Source: Lichenicola cladoniae
Lineage (GTDB): Bacteria; Pseudomonadota; Alphaproteobacteria; Acetobacterales; Acetobacteraceae
Assembly (NCBI RefSeq): GCF_013201075.1
Contig: NZ_CP053710.1
Coordinates: 290,210-354,209, forward strand
DNA length: 64,000 nt
Reading direction: 5' to 3'
Shown: positions 55,504 to 64,000 of the stretch, piece after piece
Numbering within the stretch: position 1 is the first letter of the stretch
How the letters are laid out: each line of letters begins with the position of its first letter
Position numbers and translations under genes: made by a program
The notes under the pieces: generated by a model
Seen by the model: the letters and a program-made list of their open reading frames with translations, nothing else
Told to the model about the DNA's origin: nothing
Database searches by the model: none

Positions 55504-56955
55504 TCACTGCTTCACCCTGGTCGCGATCACCGCGCCGTCGGCATCCTCCAGCGTCACCACCAGCGGCATCTGGCCGATCGCGTGCGTGGCGCAGGACAGG
55601 CACGGGTCATAGGCACGGATCGCCACCTCGATATGATTCAGCAGCCCTTCGGTAATCTCGTGGCCGGTGAGGTATTCCACCGCCACCTGCTTCACCGACC
55701 GGTTCATCGCCTCGTTGTTGTTGGTGGTGGACACGATCAGGTTTGCGCCGCTGACCTGATCGTTATCATCGACCGTGTAGTGGTGGATCAGCGTACCGCG
55801 CGGCGCTTCGATGATCGCCACGCCCTCCGGCCGTCGCGTGCCGGTCAGCACCAGGTCGGTGCCCTGCAGATCGTCGTCGAACAGCAATTCCCTGATCTTT
55901 TCGGCGCAATGGATCATGCAGATCAGGCGTGCCCAGTGATAGGAGAGCGTCGAATGCACTAGGCCGCCACGCCCCTGCGCCATGAACTCGGTGCGGGCGG
56001 CGTTGGCGATCGGTGTGCCGATGAAAGCGCAGCAATTCAGTTGCGCCAGCGGACCGACGCGATACCAGCCATGCTCGCGTCCGAGCGACCGGATATGCGG
56101 GAACTTCATGTAGCTCCAGGACCGTACCTCCTCGACGATGTAGTCGGCATAATCGGCGGGCTGCACGCCTTCGAAGATCGGCGTGTTGTCGGCATCGATG
56201 GCCCGCAGCGTGCCGTCATACAGATCCATGCCGCCATCCGCGCCGACCAGGCTCATGTAGCTGGACGGGAAACTCGCGAAATTCTCGTGCAGCGCCTCAT
56301 GCGAATGGACGAACGATTTGTGCAGTTCCAGCGCGTCGCGGCACCACTGAACGATCTGGTCGACATCCTTCCTGAGCATGTCGCGGTTTTCGATCGACAG
56401 GTTCTGGTTCACGCCGCCGGGTACGCAAAGCCGTGGATGGATACGCCGGCCCCCGGTCGCGGCGATAACCTGCTGCCCGAATTTCCGGATGAAGATCGCC
56501 CACTTCCCGACCTCCGGAAAGGCGTTCATCACGCCGATGATGTTGCGCTGCTCGACCGGCGCGTCGAACCCGAGCAAAAGATCGGGCGATGCCAGGTGGA
56601 AGAAGTTAACCGCGTTCGATTGCAGCACCTGGCCGTAATGCATCAATCGTCGCATCTTCTCGGCCGTGGGCGTCACCTGGTCGACGCCGGCAATCACGTC
56701 CATCGCCTTGGCCGCACCGAGATGGTGGCTGACCGGACAAATCCCGCACAGCCGCTGCACGATAACCGGAACTTCCCAGTACATCCGCCCCTGGATGAAC
56801 CGCTCGAAGCCACGGAACTCGACGACGTGGAACCGTGCCTGCTCGACCTCGCCGGCCTCGTTCAGCCGGATGGTAACCTTGCCGTGCCCCTCGACGCGGG
56901 TCACCGGATCGATGACGATCTTGCGCGGTCCGCGGCTGAGTTCGATGTCGGTCAT
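55504..56955 (-). CDS. hoxH: NAD-linked [NiFe] hydrogenase large subunit HoxH
   Basis: A 483-residue catalytic subunit of a group 3d bidirectional hydrogenase, which couples H2 oxidation or evolution to NAD(H). The N-terminal nickel ligands are in RLCGICPVSHH (Cys70 and Cys73). The C-terminal pair is in DPCLSCATH (Cys452 and Cys455). About 25 residues after His458 should be removed by HoxW. It has FRGFERFIQGRMYWEVPVIV near the N-terminus. The protein is cytosolic, with no Tat signal on either subunit. Confidence 0.95.
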   Translation of the reverse strand: MTDIELSRGPRKIVIDPVTRVEGHGKVTIRLNEAGEVEQARFHVVEFRGFERFIQGRMYWEVPVIVQRLCGICPVSHHLGAAKAMDVIAGVDQVTPTAEKMRRLMHYGQVLQSNAVNFFHLASPDLLLGFDAPVEQRNIIGVMNAFPEVGKWAIFIRKFGQQVIAATGGRRIHPRLCVPGGVNQNLSIENRDMLRKDVDQIVQWCRDALELHKSFVHSHEALHENFASFPSSYMSLVGADGGMDLYDGTLRAIDADNTPIFEGVQPADYADYIVEEVRSWSYMKFPHIRSLGREHGWYRVGPLAQLNCCAFIGTPIANAARTEFMAQGRGGLVHSTLSYHWARLICMIHCAEKIRELLFDDDLQGTDLVLTGTRRPEGVAIIEAPRGTLIHHYTVDDNDQVSGANLIVSTTNNNEAMNRSVKQVAVEYLTGHEITEGLLNHIEVAIRAYDPCLSCATHAIGQMPLVVTLEDADGAVIATRVKQ

Positions 56956-56980
56956 CGCCTGGTGTCCTGCAGGATCGTCA

Positions 56981-57556
56981 TCACTCGTACTTGAAAAGCT
57001 GGTAGGGTAGGGCTGGCTCCCGTCCGGTCAGCAGGGCGCTCAACCCTTCCCAGATCGCCTCGCCGGACGGCGGGCATCCGGGCAGGAAATAGTCGATCCG
57101 CACCACCTCGTGCGACGGATAGACGCGGTCCAGCATCAGCGGCAGGTCCTCGTCGTTCGGAATCATGCCGCCACCCTCGAGGGTCGGACCGCCGAGATAG
57201 ACCGCCTCCAGGCATTCCTTCAGTCCGATGGTGTTGCGCATTGCCGGAACGCCGCCGTTGATCGCGCAGGCGCCGACCGACACCAGGATGCGGCAATGCC
57301 TGCGGAAGTCGCGCAGCGTGCGGACATTGTATTCGTTGGCACAACCACCTTCGATGAAGCCGACATCCACCGGACGGTCAAAAGCCTTCTTGTCGTCGAA
57401 GGGGGACCGGTCGAGGTCGACCAGGTCAGCGAGTTCGAGGATCCGTTCATCGATGTCGAGCAGCGACATGTGACATCCGAAACATCCAGCCAGGGTGCAT
57501 GTCGCCAGTCGTGGCTTCGCGATGGGCTGGCTGCCGGCTGCATATGTGTCCGTCAT
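56981..57556 (-). CDS. hoxY: NAD-linked hydrogenase small subunit HoxY
   Basis: A 191-residue iron-sulfur subunit carrying the proximal [4Fe-4S] cluster next to the NiFe site. Its cysteines are visible in ATCTLAGCFGCHMSLLDID, SVGACAINGGVP and FLPGCPPSGEAIWEG. It is shorter than membrane-type small subunits and lacks a Tat leader, as usual for group 3d. The ATG at 57556 overlaps the hoxU stop as ATGA. Confidence 0.94.
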   Translation of the reverse strand: MTDTYAAGSQPIAKPRLATCTLAGCFGCHMSLLDIDERILELADLVDLDRSPFDDKKAFDRPVDVGFIEGGCANEYNVRTLRDFRRHCRILVSVGACAINGGVPAMRNTIGLKECLEAVYLGGPTLEGGGMIPNDEDLPLMLDRVYPSHEVVRIDYFLPGCPPSGEAIWEGLSALLTGREPALPYQLFKYE

Positions 57557-58272
57557 GTGCGCGGCATCCGTTTCGCTTCGATGTCGCTGCCGATCGGCGA
57601 CACATCGAAGCGGCGCTTGCCGTTCGGGACTTTGTAGCTGTCGCGTTTGATGACGATGCAGGCGACCGGGCAGACACTCGCGGCCCGGTCGATCGCCGCC
57701 ATCTGGGTCTCGCCGAGGCCGCCCTGCGCATCGACATTCAGCCGCATCGCGATGCCGCGCCCTTCGAAACCGAAGACCGTCTTGCCGTCCTCCATGCGCG
57801 AGGCGCGGATGCAACGCGAGCATAGGATGCAGCGGTCGTGATCGAGGATGATGTCCGGATGCGTCGTATCAAGCGGCCGTCCCGGCCAGAGATAGGGCTG
57901 TTTCGGCGCGTCGAGGCCAAGACGATATCCCAGCGCCTGCAATTCGCAGTCGCCGCTTGCGACGCAATAGACGCACGGGTGGTTGCCTTCGACGAACAGC
58001 ATCTCGATGATCGCGCGCCGATCGTCGTTGAGTGGCTTCGTTTCGTTCTCGACCACCATGCCCTGCATCGCCGGGGTGACGCAGGCAGCGCCGTTGCGGC
58101 CGTTTATGGTGCAGGTGCAGACCCGGCATTGCCCGGCCGGCGCGAGGTCGGGATGGTGGCAGAGGCGGGGAATGTAAATCCCGGCCGCGTCGCAGGCCTC
58201 GATCACGGTCTGGCCGGCGACCGCCTCGATCTCGATCCCGTCGACGGTGAAGCGAATGGTCGCGTCGTCCAT
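57553..58272 (-). CDS. hoxU: Diaphorase iron-sulfur subunit HoxU
   Basis: A 239-residue homologue of the N-terminal part of NuoG. It has a plant-type [2Fe-2S] site (Cys38, Cys49, Cys52, Cys64 in RLCHH...GQCRVCTC...AACVTP), a His/Cys [4Fe-4S] motif HPCVYCVASGDCELQ, and a ferredoxin-like region DRCILCSRCIRAS...ASVCPVACIV. It wires HoxF to HoxYH. It starts directly after the hoxF stop. Confidence 0.94.
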   Translation of the reverse strand: MDDATIRFTVDGIEIEAVAGQTVIEACDAAGIYIPRLCHHPDLAPAGQCRVCTCTINGRNGAACVTPAMQGMVVENETKPLNDDRRAIIEMLFVEGNHPCVYCVASGDCELQALGYRLGLDAPKQPYLWPGRPLDTTHPDIILDHDRCILCSRCIRASRMEDGKTVFGFEGRGIAMRLNVDAQGGLGETQMAAIDRAASVCPVACIVIKRDSYKVPNGKRRFDVSPIGSDIEAKRMPRT

Positions 58273-60057
58273 CTATCCCTCCTCCGGCACCGGCTGCCGC
58301 CCCTGGACCTTGATCGCTTCGCCGAGCGCCTTGTCCAGATCGAAACCAGATATGTCGGCGTCGGCCCGCAGCTTCGCCTCGTAGAGATGCGGGAAGCTGC
58401 GCATCGTGCCGAGGATCGGATTGGGCGCCGACTGACCCAGCCCGCAGCGGCTCATCCGTGTGACGGTGCCGGCAACGGCCTCCATCGTCGCGATATCTTC
58501 CAGGCTCGCCTGTCCGGCGATCACCTTGCGTAGCCCGGTCCTCAGCAGCGTGGTGCCGACCCGGCAGGGCGTGCACCAGCCGCAGGATTCGTCGACGAAG
58601 AAGTCGGCGAATTGCAGCACGATCTCCAGGACGTCGCGTTGCGGTCCGAAAACCATCGTCGAGCCGCCGGTCGAAAGATCCTCGTAGGCGATGCGGCGGC
58701 CGAAATCCTTCGGCGCGACCGGCTGTCCCGATGGACCGCCGACCTGGACGAACTCCGCGTCCGCCGCGCCGACCAGGTCGAGAAGCTCGTTGACGGTGAT
58801 CCCGAACGGCACTTCGTAGACGCCCGGCCTTTTGCAATCACCGGCGACGCTCATCAGCTTCGTGCCCGTCGACTCGGCCGTGCCGCTGGCGGTGAACCAG
58901 GCCGCGCCATGTTCCATGATGCGGGCCACGCACGCGAAGGTCTCGACATTGTCGATCGCGGTCGGCTGGCCGAGATAGCCGCGTTCGGTCGGGAACGGCG
59001 GACGGTCGCGCGGCGCGCCACGCTTGCCTTCGAGGGATTCAAGCAGCGCCGATTCCTCGCCGCAGATATAGGCGCCGGCACCCAACTGGATGCGGATGTC
59101 GAAATCGAAGCCGATCGTGCCGCAGATCGCGACGCCGAGCCGCCCGAGCTGCCGGCGTTTCGCGAGTACCGCCTGGAGATCGTCCAGGAGGTAGGCATAT
59201 TCGCCTCGCAGATAGAGCACCCCATGCCGGGAGCCGAGCGCGTAGCCGGCGATCACCATGCCGTCGAACACCAGGTCGGGAAACTCCGACAGCAGCAGCC
59301 GGTCCTTGAAAGTTCCAGGCTCGCCCTCGTCGGCGTTACACACCACGTAATGCTCTTCGCCGACCGCCTGACGGCAGAGCCGCCATTTCAGGCCGGTCGG
59401 AAAGCCGGCACCTCCGCGTCCACGCAATCGGGAGGCGGTGATCTGCTCGATCACCTTGACGGGCTCGCGGCAGAGGGCCGCCTGCAGGCCGGCGGCATTG
59501 TCGTGCCCTCCGCTGAGAAGTGGCCCCGGCTGCACCAGGCTCGACCGCACGCCGGCCTTCGGCAGCACAGGACCCACGCCGGCGCTCCGTCTCCCATCCC
59601 GCAGGGCGGCGACAATGTGCGGGACGTCGTCCGGGACCAGCGCGGTCAGCACCGTCGTATCGATCAGGGCAGCCGGTTCCTGGTCGGCCATGCCGATGTC
59701 GCTGGTCCATTCGAGCGTGAAGGCGCCGTCCGAGGACGTCTCGCCGACCGAGATCCCGAGCGCCGCCTCGAAGGCGGACGCGACCGCCGCCATGCCCTTG
59801 ATCATCGAGACCGGCGTGCGGGACAGCCGGATACGGCAACGTCCGCGCGGCTTGCGGTCCAGAAAGGCATAGAAGGACACCATGTCCTCGATCTCGACTG
59901 CATGGATACGCAGGGCCGATGCGATACTCCGGACCGCGTCATCGCTGACATGACCGAAGCGGCGTTGCAGGCCTTGCACGATGTCCATCAGGCGGCTGCG
60001 GTCGAACCCGAACTGCGCGACGAGCTGTCGGGCTGCTTCGTCATGACCCTCGGTCAC
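58273..60057 (-). CDS. hoxF: Diaphorase flavoprotein subunit HoxF
   Basis: A 594-residue protein combining a NuoE-like domain (about 1-120) with a NuoF-like domain (about 180-594). The NAD site is RLRGRGGAGFPTGLKW, the FMN site GAGAYICGEESALLESLEGK, and the [4Fe-4S] ligands SCGWCTPCRVG plus SRCGLG. The NuoE-like domain has lost its [2Fe-2S] cysteines: DIGMADQEPA stands where CIGxCDQxPA is usual. So that cluster is absent, as in some known HoxF proteins. The start is a GTG at 60057. It is the first gene of a 12-gene operon. Confidence 0.94.
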   Translation of the reverse strand: MTEGHDEAARQLVAQFGFDRSRLMDIVQGLQRRFGHVSDDAVRSIASALRIHAVEIEDMVSFYAFLDRKPRGRCRIRLSRTPVSMIKGMAAVASAFEAALGISVGETSSDGAFTLEWTSDIGMADQEPAALIDTTVLTALVPDDVPHIVAALRDGRRSAGVGPVLPKAGVRSSLVQPGPLLSGGHDNAAGLQAALCREPVKVIEQITASRLRGRGGAGFPTGLKWRLCRQAVGEEHYVVCNADEGEPGTFKDRLLLSEFPDLVFDGMVIAGYALGSRHGVLYLRGEYAYLLDDLQAVLAKRRQLGRLGVAICGTIGFDFDIRIQLGAGAYICGEESALLESLEGKRGAPRDRPPFPTERGYLGQPTAIDNVETFACVARIMEHGAAWFTASGTAESTGTKLMSVAGDCKRPGVYEVPFGITVNELLDLVGAADAEFVQVGGPSGQPVAPKDFGRRIAYEDLSTGGSTMVFGPQRDVLEIVLQFADFFVDESCGWCTPCRVGTTLLRTGLRKVIAGQASLEDIATMEAVAGTVTRMSRCGLGQSAPNPILGTMRSFPHLYEAKLRADADISGFDLDKALGEAIKVQGRQPVPEEG

Positions 60058-60137
60058 CGCAGCACGTCCAGATCTAAATGACCAACCGGGCTTCCAAGGC
60101 TTCGCCAGTGGCAGCGCTCGGGGGCCGGATTCGACAT
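60054..60137 (-). CDS. Possible 27-residue leader ORF overlapping the hoxF start
   Basis: An ATG at 60137 opens a short frame (MSNPAPERCHWRSLGSPVGH) whose TGA overlaps the hoxF GTG as GTGA. The overlap suggests translational coupling, but the frame has no homologue I know and no convincing ribosome site, and it could be chance. Confidence 0.25.
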   Translation of the reverse strand: MSNPAPERCHWRSLGSPVGHLDLDVLR

Positions 60138-60151
60138 GATCCGCCCGCTTA

Positions 60152-60745
60152 TCAACCCCGCCACGTCAGAAACAGTCCGATATCTCCTGGCATGCCGTTC
60201 GAATAATCGACCATCCACGCGCCAAGGCCGAACCCTTTCGGCTCCAGGTCGCGCTTCCAACGCGCCGCTAATTCCGCGGCCTCCCCCCGAAGCGTATCCT
60301 GCCAGCCCTCTTCGCTGATCCGGATCTTCCGGCCGCCATCGGTGCATAGATCGGATGGAAACTGGAGTAGCTGAAATTCAATGTCGCCGCGCTCGGCGGC
60401 TGGCTGCACGTGGGACATGAGCTCGTCCCACATTTCGTTGGCAAGATGCGTCTCGAGCAATTTCTTTACCCGCCGCTTGTCGTTCAACGCCCGGCGCTCG
60501 AGGTTGGCCTCATCCTTTTTCTCCCGCCGTTCCGCCGCACCCGCCGCGAGTTGGCGCAATGTGTCGGCATTCCCGAGATCCACCTTGGGAGAGGAGCCAT
60601 CTTGTTCCGGATCCAAAACACCTGCCGGTGTTGCAGACTGGTGTATGTCCCGGAACAGCCGCCCGATCAGGCCCATAACATGCGTCGTTGCCTTGTTGGC
60701 ATCGGCGTTATCTGTCTTTTCATGCAAGTTGTGTTGATCGTCCAT
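60152..60745 (-). CDS. Hypothetical protein upstream of hoxF
   Basis: A 197-residue soluble protein, counted from MDDQHNLHEKTDNADANKAT; an upstream Met at 60796 is possible. The middle is a charged helical region (QLAAGAAERREKKDEANLER, KRRVKKLLETHLANEMWDEL). The C-terminus reads EAAELAARWKRDLEPKGFGL and ends MPGDIGLFLTWRG. I recognise no family. It lies 94 bases before hoxF in the same direction, so it may be the first gene of, or share the promoter with, the hydrogenase operon. Confidence 0.65.
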   Translation of the reverse strand: MDDQHNLHEKTDNADANKATTHVMGLIGRLFRDIHQSATPAGVLDPEQDGSSPKVDLGNADTLRQLAAGAAERREKKDEANLERRALNDKRRVKKLLETHLANEMWDELMSHVQPAAERGDIEFQLLQFPSDLCTDGGRKIRISEEGWQDTLRGEAAELAARWKRDLEPKGFGLGAWMVDYSNGMPGDIGLFLTWRG

Positions 60746-60886
60746 CACTCTTGTCTCGTTCACTGTAGTCGTTGAACAAACGCTGATGCTACGCACCTAT
60801 AGAGGAGTAAGCCATTATCTAGCTAATAGTGCATGTATAATCCGATGGGGTCGTCTACTCACCGAGGTTTCCGAATCGTTCAGGTA

Positions 60887-63256
60887 TCATTCAGTCCAGC
60901 ACCAGCTCTTGATTTCCGGAATATCATCGAAATGCTCACGAATATAGATTTGATGTTGGTCCAAGAGAGCTGTGCATTGCGCGACCAGAGCGGAGCTGCT
61001 TTGAAGCATGCCGGGTACGTAGCGCGGCACGTCGAGGCACAGATGCAGGCGGCTCATCTTATTAAGCACGACCATATCGAACGGCGTGGTCGTGGTTCCC
61101 TCCTCGATGTAGCCGCGCACATGGAAGCGGTCATGTGCCATGCGGCCGTGAAGCAAATCATGAATGACGCCGGGATAGCCGTGAAACGCGAAGATGACAG
61201 GTTTACCCGCGGTGAAGATGTCGATGAAATCCACGTCGCTCATGCCGTGGGGATGCCGATCGGGCGGGCAAAGCCGCATGAGATCAACCACGTTGACGAC
61301 ACGCACCTTCAAATTGGGGACATACTGTCTCAGCATCCAGACGGCCGCGATTGTTTCCTGAGTCGGAATATCGCCAGCACAGGCCATGACGATATCCGGA
61401 TCTTCAGGCTGATGACTGTACATGTCCCAAACGCCGGCGCCCCGCGCACAGTGGACCTTGGCCTCGTCCATCGTCAGCCATTGAAGTTGCGGCTGCTTGT
61501 CGATGACGATGAGGTTGAGATAGTTGACGCTTCTGAAGCAGTGGTCAGCGACCGACAATAGGCAGTTCGCGTCCGGCGGCAGATAAACCCGAGCCACGGC
61601 CGGCTTGCGGTGGACGATGGTGTCGATGAAGCCCGGCCCCTGGTGACTGAAGCCGTTATGGTCGTTGCGCCAGCAGGTAGATGTCAGCAGATAGTTGAGC
61701 GATGGTACATCAGCACGCCAAGGAACGCGTTTTGCGTGTTCAAGCCATTTCGAATGCTGTATCGCCATCGAGTCGACGACCATCGCGAACGCTTCGTAGG
61801 TCGCGAACAACCCATGCCGTCCGGTCAGTGTATAGCCTTCCAGCCAGCCGTGACAGCAATGTTCGCTCAACACCTCCATGACCCGACCATCATGCGACAC
61901 ATGGTCATCAATCGGAATGATATCGGAGACAAGGCACCGATCCGAGACCTCGAAAACTGCACCAAGCCGGTTCGAGTTCGTTTCGTCTGGGCAAAATAGC
62001 CGGAAGTTATGCGGATTGGCGACATACAGATCGCGTAGATAGCGACCCAGCACACCCGTTGATTCGGTGCGCTCCCGGGCGCGTTCGGTGAATGTTACCT
62101 GATAGCTGTTATAGTCGGGGAGCTGCAACGGGACGGTTAACTTCCCGCCATTGGCATGAGGATTTGACCCCATACGGCGATCACCCTGCGGAGCAAGATC
62201 CGCATACTCCTGACGGAAGCGCCCATTCTCGTCGAAAAGCTCCTCAGGCTTGTAGCTCCGCATCCAGTCCTCCAGAATACGAAGATGCTCCGGATTGGTC
62301 TTGACCTCCGAGACGGGAACTTGGTGTGCCCTGAATGTTCCCTCGACCGGCTTGCCATCGACAACTTTCGGTCCGGTCCAACCCTTTGGGGTGCGCAGAA
62401 CGATCATTGGCCACACGGGCCGCCTGGCAAGGCCGTGCTGCCGGGCAGCGTGCTGGATGGCGCGTATTTCTACGATCGTCGCTTCAAGGACGCCGGCGAA
62501 ATCCTGATGAACCAGCGCGGGATCGTCTCCCTCGACGAAGGAAGGCTTGTAACCCTGACCTTCGAAAAACTTTTTCAGGTCGCTGTCGTTGTGTCGTGCC
62601 CAGACCGAGGGGCCGGAAATCTTATAGCCGTTCAGGTGTAGGATCGGCAGTACCGCACCGTCGCGCGTGGGATTTATGAAGTCGATGCTTTTCCAGCTTC
62701 CCGCCAGCGGTCCTGTTTCCGATTCACCATCACCGACAACGGCCGTAACAAGCAAGTCCGGATTATCCATGACCGCGCCGAACGCATGCACCAGCACATA
62801 TCCGAGTTCACCTCCTTCATGGATCGATCCAGGCGTTGGGACGCTGACATGGCTTGGTACCCCACCCGGCGTCGAGAACTGCCGGAACAACCGAAGCATC
62901 CCGATTTCATCATTACTTATAGCTGGGAAAAACTCGCTATAGCTGCCTTCAAGCCAAACATTTGCAATGATCGCCGGACCGCCATGCCCAGGGCCAGCCA
63001 TATAGATCGCACCAAGATCATACTTTTTGATCAACCGGTTCATGTGAACGTATATCAAGTTCAGGCCAGGGGATGTTCCCCAGTGTCCGAGCAGTCGCGG
63101 CTTAACATGATCAACGGTCAGCGCCTCACGCAGCAGCGGATTGGCGGAGAGATAAATCTGACCCACGTTCAGGTAGTTCGCAGCTCGCCACCAGGCATCG
63201 ATTTTCCGTAGTTCTTCGGGATTCAATATAGCGGTGCTGTCCGAGCTAAAACTCAT
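60887..63256 (-). CDS. xfp: Phosphoketolase, copy 2
   Basis: A 789-residue full-length phosphoketolase, clearly diverged from copy 1. Landmarks are [60 protein letters not shown] and a C-terminus [22 protein letters not shown] ribosome site supports the ATG at 63256 over the upstream in-frame Met at 63355. The gene has visibly lower GC and different codon choice than copy 1 and the hydrogenase genes, which suggests separate acquisition. No FixJ-like box is visible ahead of it. Confidence 0.94.
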   Translation of the reverse strand: MSFSSDSTAILNPEELRKIDAWWRAANYLNVGQIYLSANPLLREALTVDHVKPRLLGHWGTSPGLNLIYVHMNRLIKKYDLGAIYMAGPGHGGPAIIANVWLEGSYSEFFPAISNDEIGMLRLFRQFSTPGGVPSHVSVPTPGSIHEGGELGYVLVHAFGAVMDNPDLLVTAVVGDGESETGPLAGSWKSIDFINPTRDGAVLPILHLNGYKISGPSVWARHNDSDLKKFFEGQGYKPSFVEGDDPALVHQDFAGVLEATIVEIRAIQHAARQHGLARRPVWPMIVLRTPKGWTGPKVVDGKPVEGTFRAHQVPVSEVKTNPEHLRILEDWMRSYKPEELFDENGRFRQEYADLAPQGDRRMGSNPHANGGKLTVPLQLPDYNSYQVTFTERARERTESTGVLGRYLRDLYVANPHNFRLFCPDETNSNRLGAVFEVSDRCLVSDIIPIDDHVSHDGRVMEVLSEHCCHGWLEGYTLTGRHGLFATYEAFAMVVDSMAIQHSKWLEHAKRVPWRADVPSLNYLLTSTCWRNDHNGFSHQGPGFIDTIVHRKPAVARVYLPPDANCLLSVADHCFRSVNYLNLIVIDKQPQLQWLTMDEAKVHCARGAGVWDMYSHQPEDPDIVMACAGDIPTQETIAAVWMLRQYVPNLKVRVVNVVDLMRLCPPDRHPHGMSDVDFIDIFTAGKPVIFAFHGYPGVIHDLLHGRMAHDRFHVRGYIEEGTTTTPFDMVVLNKMSRLHLCLDVPRYVPGMLQSSSALVAQCTALLDQHQIYIREHFDDIPEIKSWCWTE

Positions 63257-63700
63257 TCTGCCTCCTGGCGGGGCTCGATCCATAGGACCATTCGGGTCCA
63301 TCTGACGGCACCTGATTCTAGCTGAGCAACGTTGGACTAAGCCGCACCCTAGCACGACGCAGGATCTATAATCACAAAGAAGCTATGAAAATGGAAGGAT
63401 TGTCATATTCTGTTCGTAGTTAAGTCTTCTTCGCAACAAGATCGATGATCCGAAAGGTATGCTTCGCGGCTAGCCTGCCCGGACTGGAGGACCTTCCGAG
63501 GAAATTTGGCCGAATATGATTTTAGTCTCGGTTAGAACTCGTTTGCTGACGGTGCTCGACGGCATGACCCGCGCCCGCGGCACGCGGCCGCGTCGTCAGG
63601 CCGCACCCGCGACCGCGCCATACTGCCAGAAGCAAGCCATGCTTAGAGGCTAACGTTGACGTAACGGATCGATGTTTGTCGTCGCCGATCCAATGCGGCG
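63257..63700. other. Intergenic region ahead of phosphoketolase copy 2, no gene seen
   Basis: No supported ORF. The part at 63350-63430 is AT-rich compared with its surroundings (CAAAGAAGCTATGAAAATGG and TTGTCATATTCTGTTCGTAG) and probably holds the xfp promoter. No box of the island type is present. Confidence 0.5.
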
Positions 63701-64000
63701 TCAGCTCGCCTGAACAGTTTGGAACGTCGGCTGCGGCAGGCTGATCCGGATCGAGTCGAACAGGCTGTCCTGGTCAGCCTCGATCTCGCCCTGCTTGGCC
63801 ATCTCCAGGCACGCCACGAAGGTCCCCGCCAGCGCCCCGCGCGCCTGCTTCGTCCGGTTGCCCCCCTGCCCCGTTTCTGGCTCCAGTGCCGGCAGGAAGA
63901 TCCCCAACTCACCGCCCAACGGATCTGCCGCGAGCAACTCGCGGATCCGCGCCAGCGCCTGGTCCACCCGCCAGAACGGCATCAGCATTGGCCGGTAGAG
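63701..64000 (-). CDS. ScpA-like segregation protein, 5' end outside window
   Basis: The visible C-terminal 100 codons read MPFWRVDQALARIRELLAAD, LGIFLPALEPETGQG and ALAGTFVACLEMAKQGEIEA, then SLFDSIRISLP. The winged-helix C-terminus of ScpA has this pattern, and the fragment at 44606 is a relative. The frame is open to the right edge, so the start lies outside. Being separate from a normal scpAB pair suggests an island or plasmid version. Confidence 0.7.
   Translation of the reverse strand, partial: LYRPMLMPFWRVDQALARIRELLAADPLGGELGIFLPALEPETGQGGNRTKQARGALAGTFVACLEMAKQGEIEADQDSLFDSIRISLPQPTFQTVQAS

Noticed and set aside
58612..60081. 489-codon plus-strand ORF opposite hoxF
   Set aside because: It is antisense to a gene with complete NuoF-type motifs, and its composition is typical of a GC-rich shadow frame.
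60858..60875. GAGGTTTCCGAATCGTTC downstream of phosphoketolase copy 2
   Set aside because: Only the TTTCCGA part matches; it lacks GTAG, points into the 3' end of xfp and precedes no gene.
1..64000. CRISPR arrays, rRNA, tRNA, prophage structural genes, riboswitches
   Set aside because: I saw no regularly spaced repeats, no RNA gene signatures, no phage genes and no riboswitch core that I could support.

Overview
The window is high-GC DNA that looks alphaproteobacterial, most likely from the Acetobacteraceae. That assignment is inferred from the gene families and codon use; there is no rRNA or other marker to fix the taxon. It is an accessory region, a chromosomal island or a large plasmid. 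Twelve or more insertion sequences or remnants lie between positions 7,000 and 47,600. Several genes are decaying, and ScpA-like segregation genes or their partner occur at three places.

Layout. 1-6804: a cyclic beta-glucan synthase gene (running off the left edge) behind a small ORF, on the minus strand. 7020-8956: a BON gene stub cut by an IS481 element that itself carries an IS5-type element. 9059-15974: a minus-strand central-carbon block, SHOCT protein, tpiA, broken glk, xfp1, class I fba, a histidine phosphatase and a small membrane protein. 16050-19557: an ackA remnant, an IS6-type element, and an MFS transporter with gluconokinase. 19690-23300: decayed DNA with a cheB-like pseudogene and IS6/IS3 elements. 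23306-26590: a BON protein, a collapsed pgm, an intact ackA and a double PRC-barrel protein. 27033-30418: an IS6 element split by a complete IS66. 30457-35419: rpiB and a 1,459-residue CheB-CheR-PAS-histidine kinase-REC-REC-LuxR fusion. 35600-38415: IS630, IS1111 and IS21 debris. 38482-40835: a cation efflux protein and a zinc alcohol dehydrogenase. 41064-47528: more IS elements around an AI-2E-type permease and ScpA-like genes. 47613-48443: a universal stress protein. 48575-60057: a complete minus-strand operon hoxF-U-Y-H-W, receiver gene, hypA-B-F-C-D-E for a group 3d NAD-linked [NiFe] hydrogenase. 60152-63256: a hypothetical gene and a second phosphoketolase. A ScpA-like gene runs off the right edge.

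How the genes fit together. Phosphoketolase, acetate kinase, aldolase, triosephosphate isomerase, ribose-5-phosphate isomerase B, gluconokinase with its transporter, alcohol dehydrogenase and NAD-linked hydrogenase make up a low-oxygen energy and redox programme. Acetyl phosphate yields ATP, and alcohol or H2 formation disposes of NADH. BON, PRC-barrel, SHOCT and Usp proteins are typical stress companions.

The most striking observation is a 20-base element, TRAGTAGTTTCCGANNCTGC, found at least seven times (plus weaker copies). It points toward, and lies about 50-120 bases ahead of, the ndvB operon, a BON gene, xfp1, the SHOCT-tpiA operon, gntK, pgm-ackA, the PRC-barrel gene and adh. Its TAAGTAG/TTTCC core resembles FixJ-binding sites as I remember them. 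The island also encodes a sensor kinase fused to a FixJ-type output domain, so the regulator and its regulon may both lie in this window.
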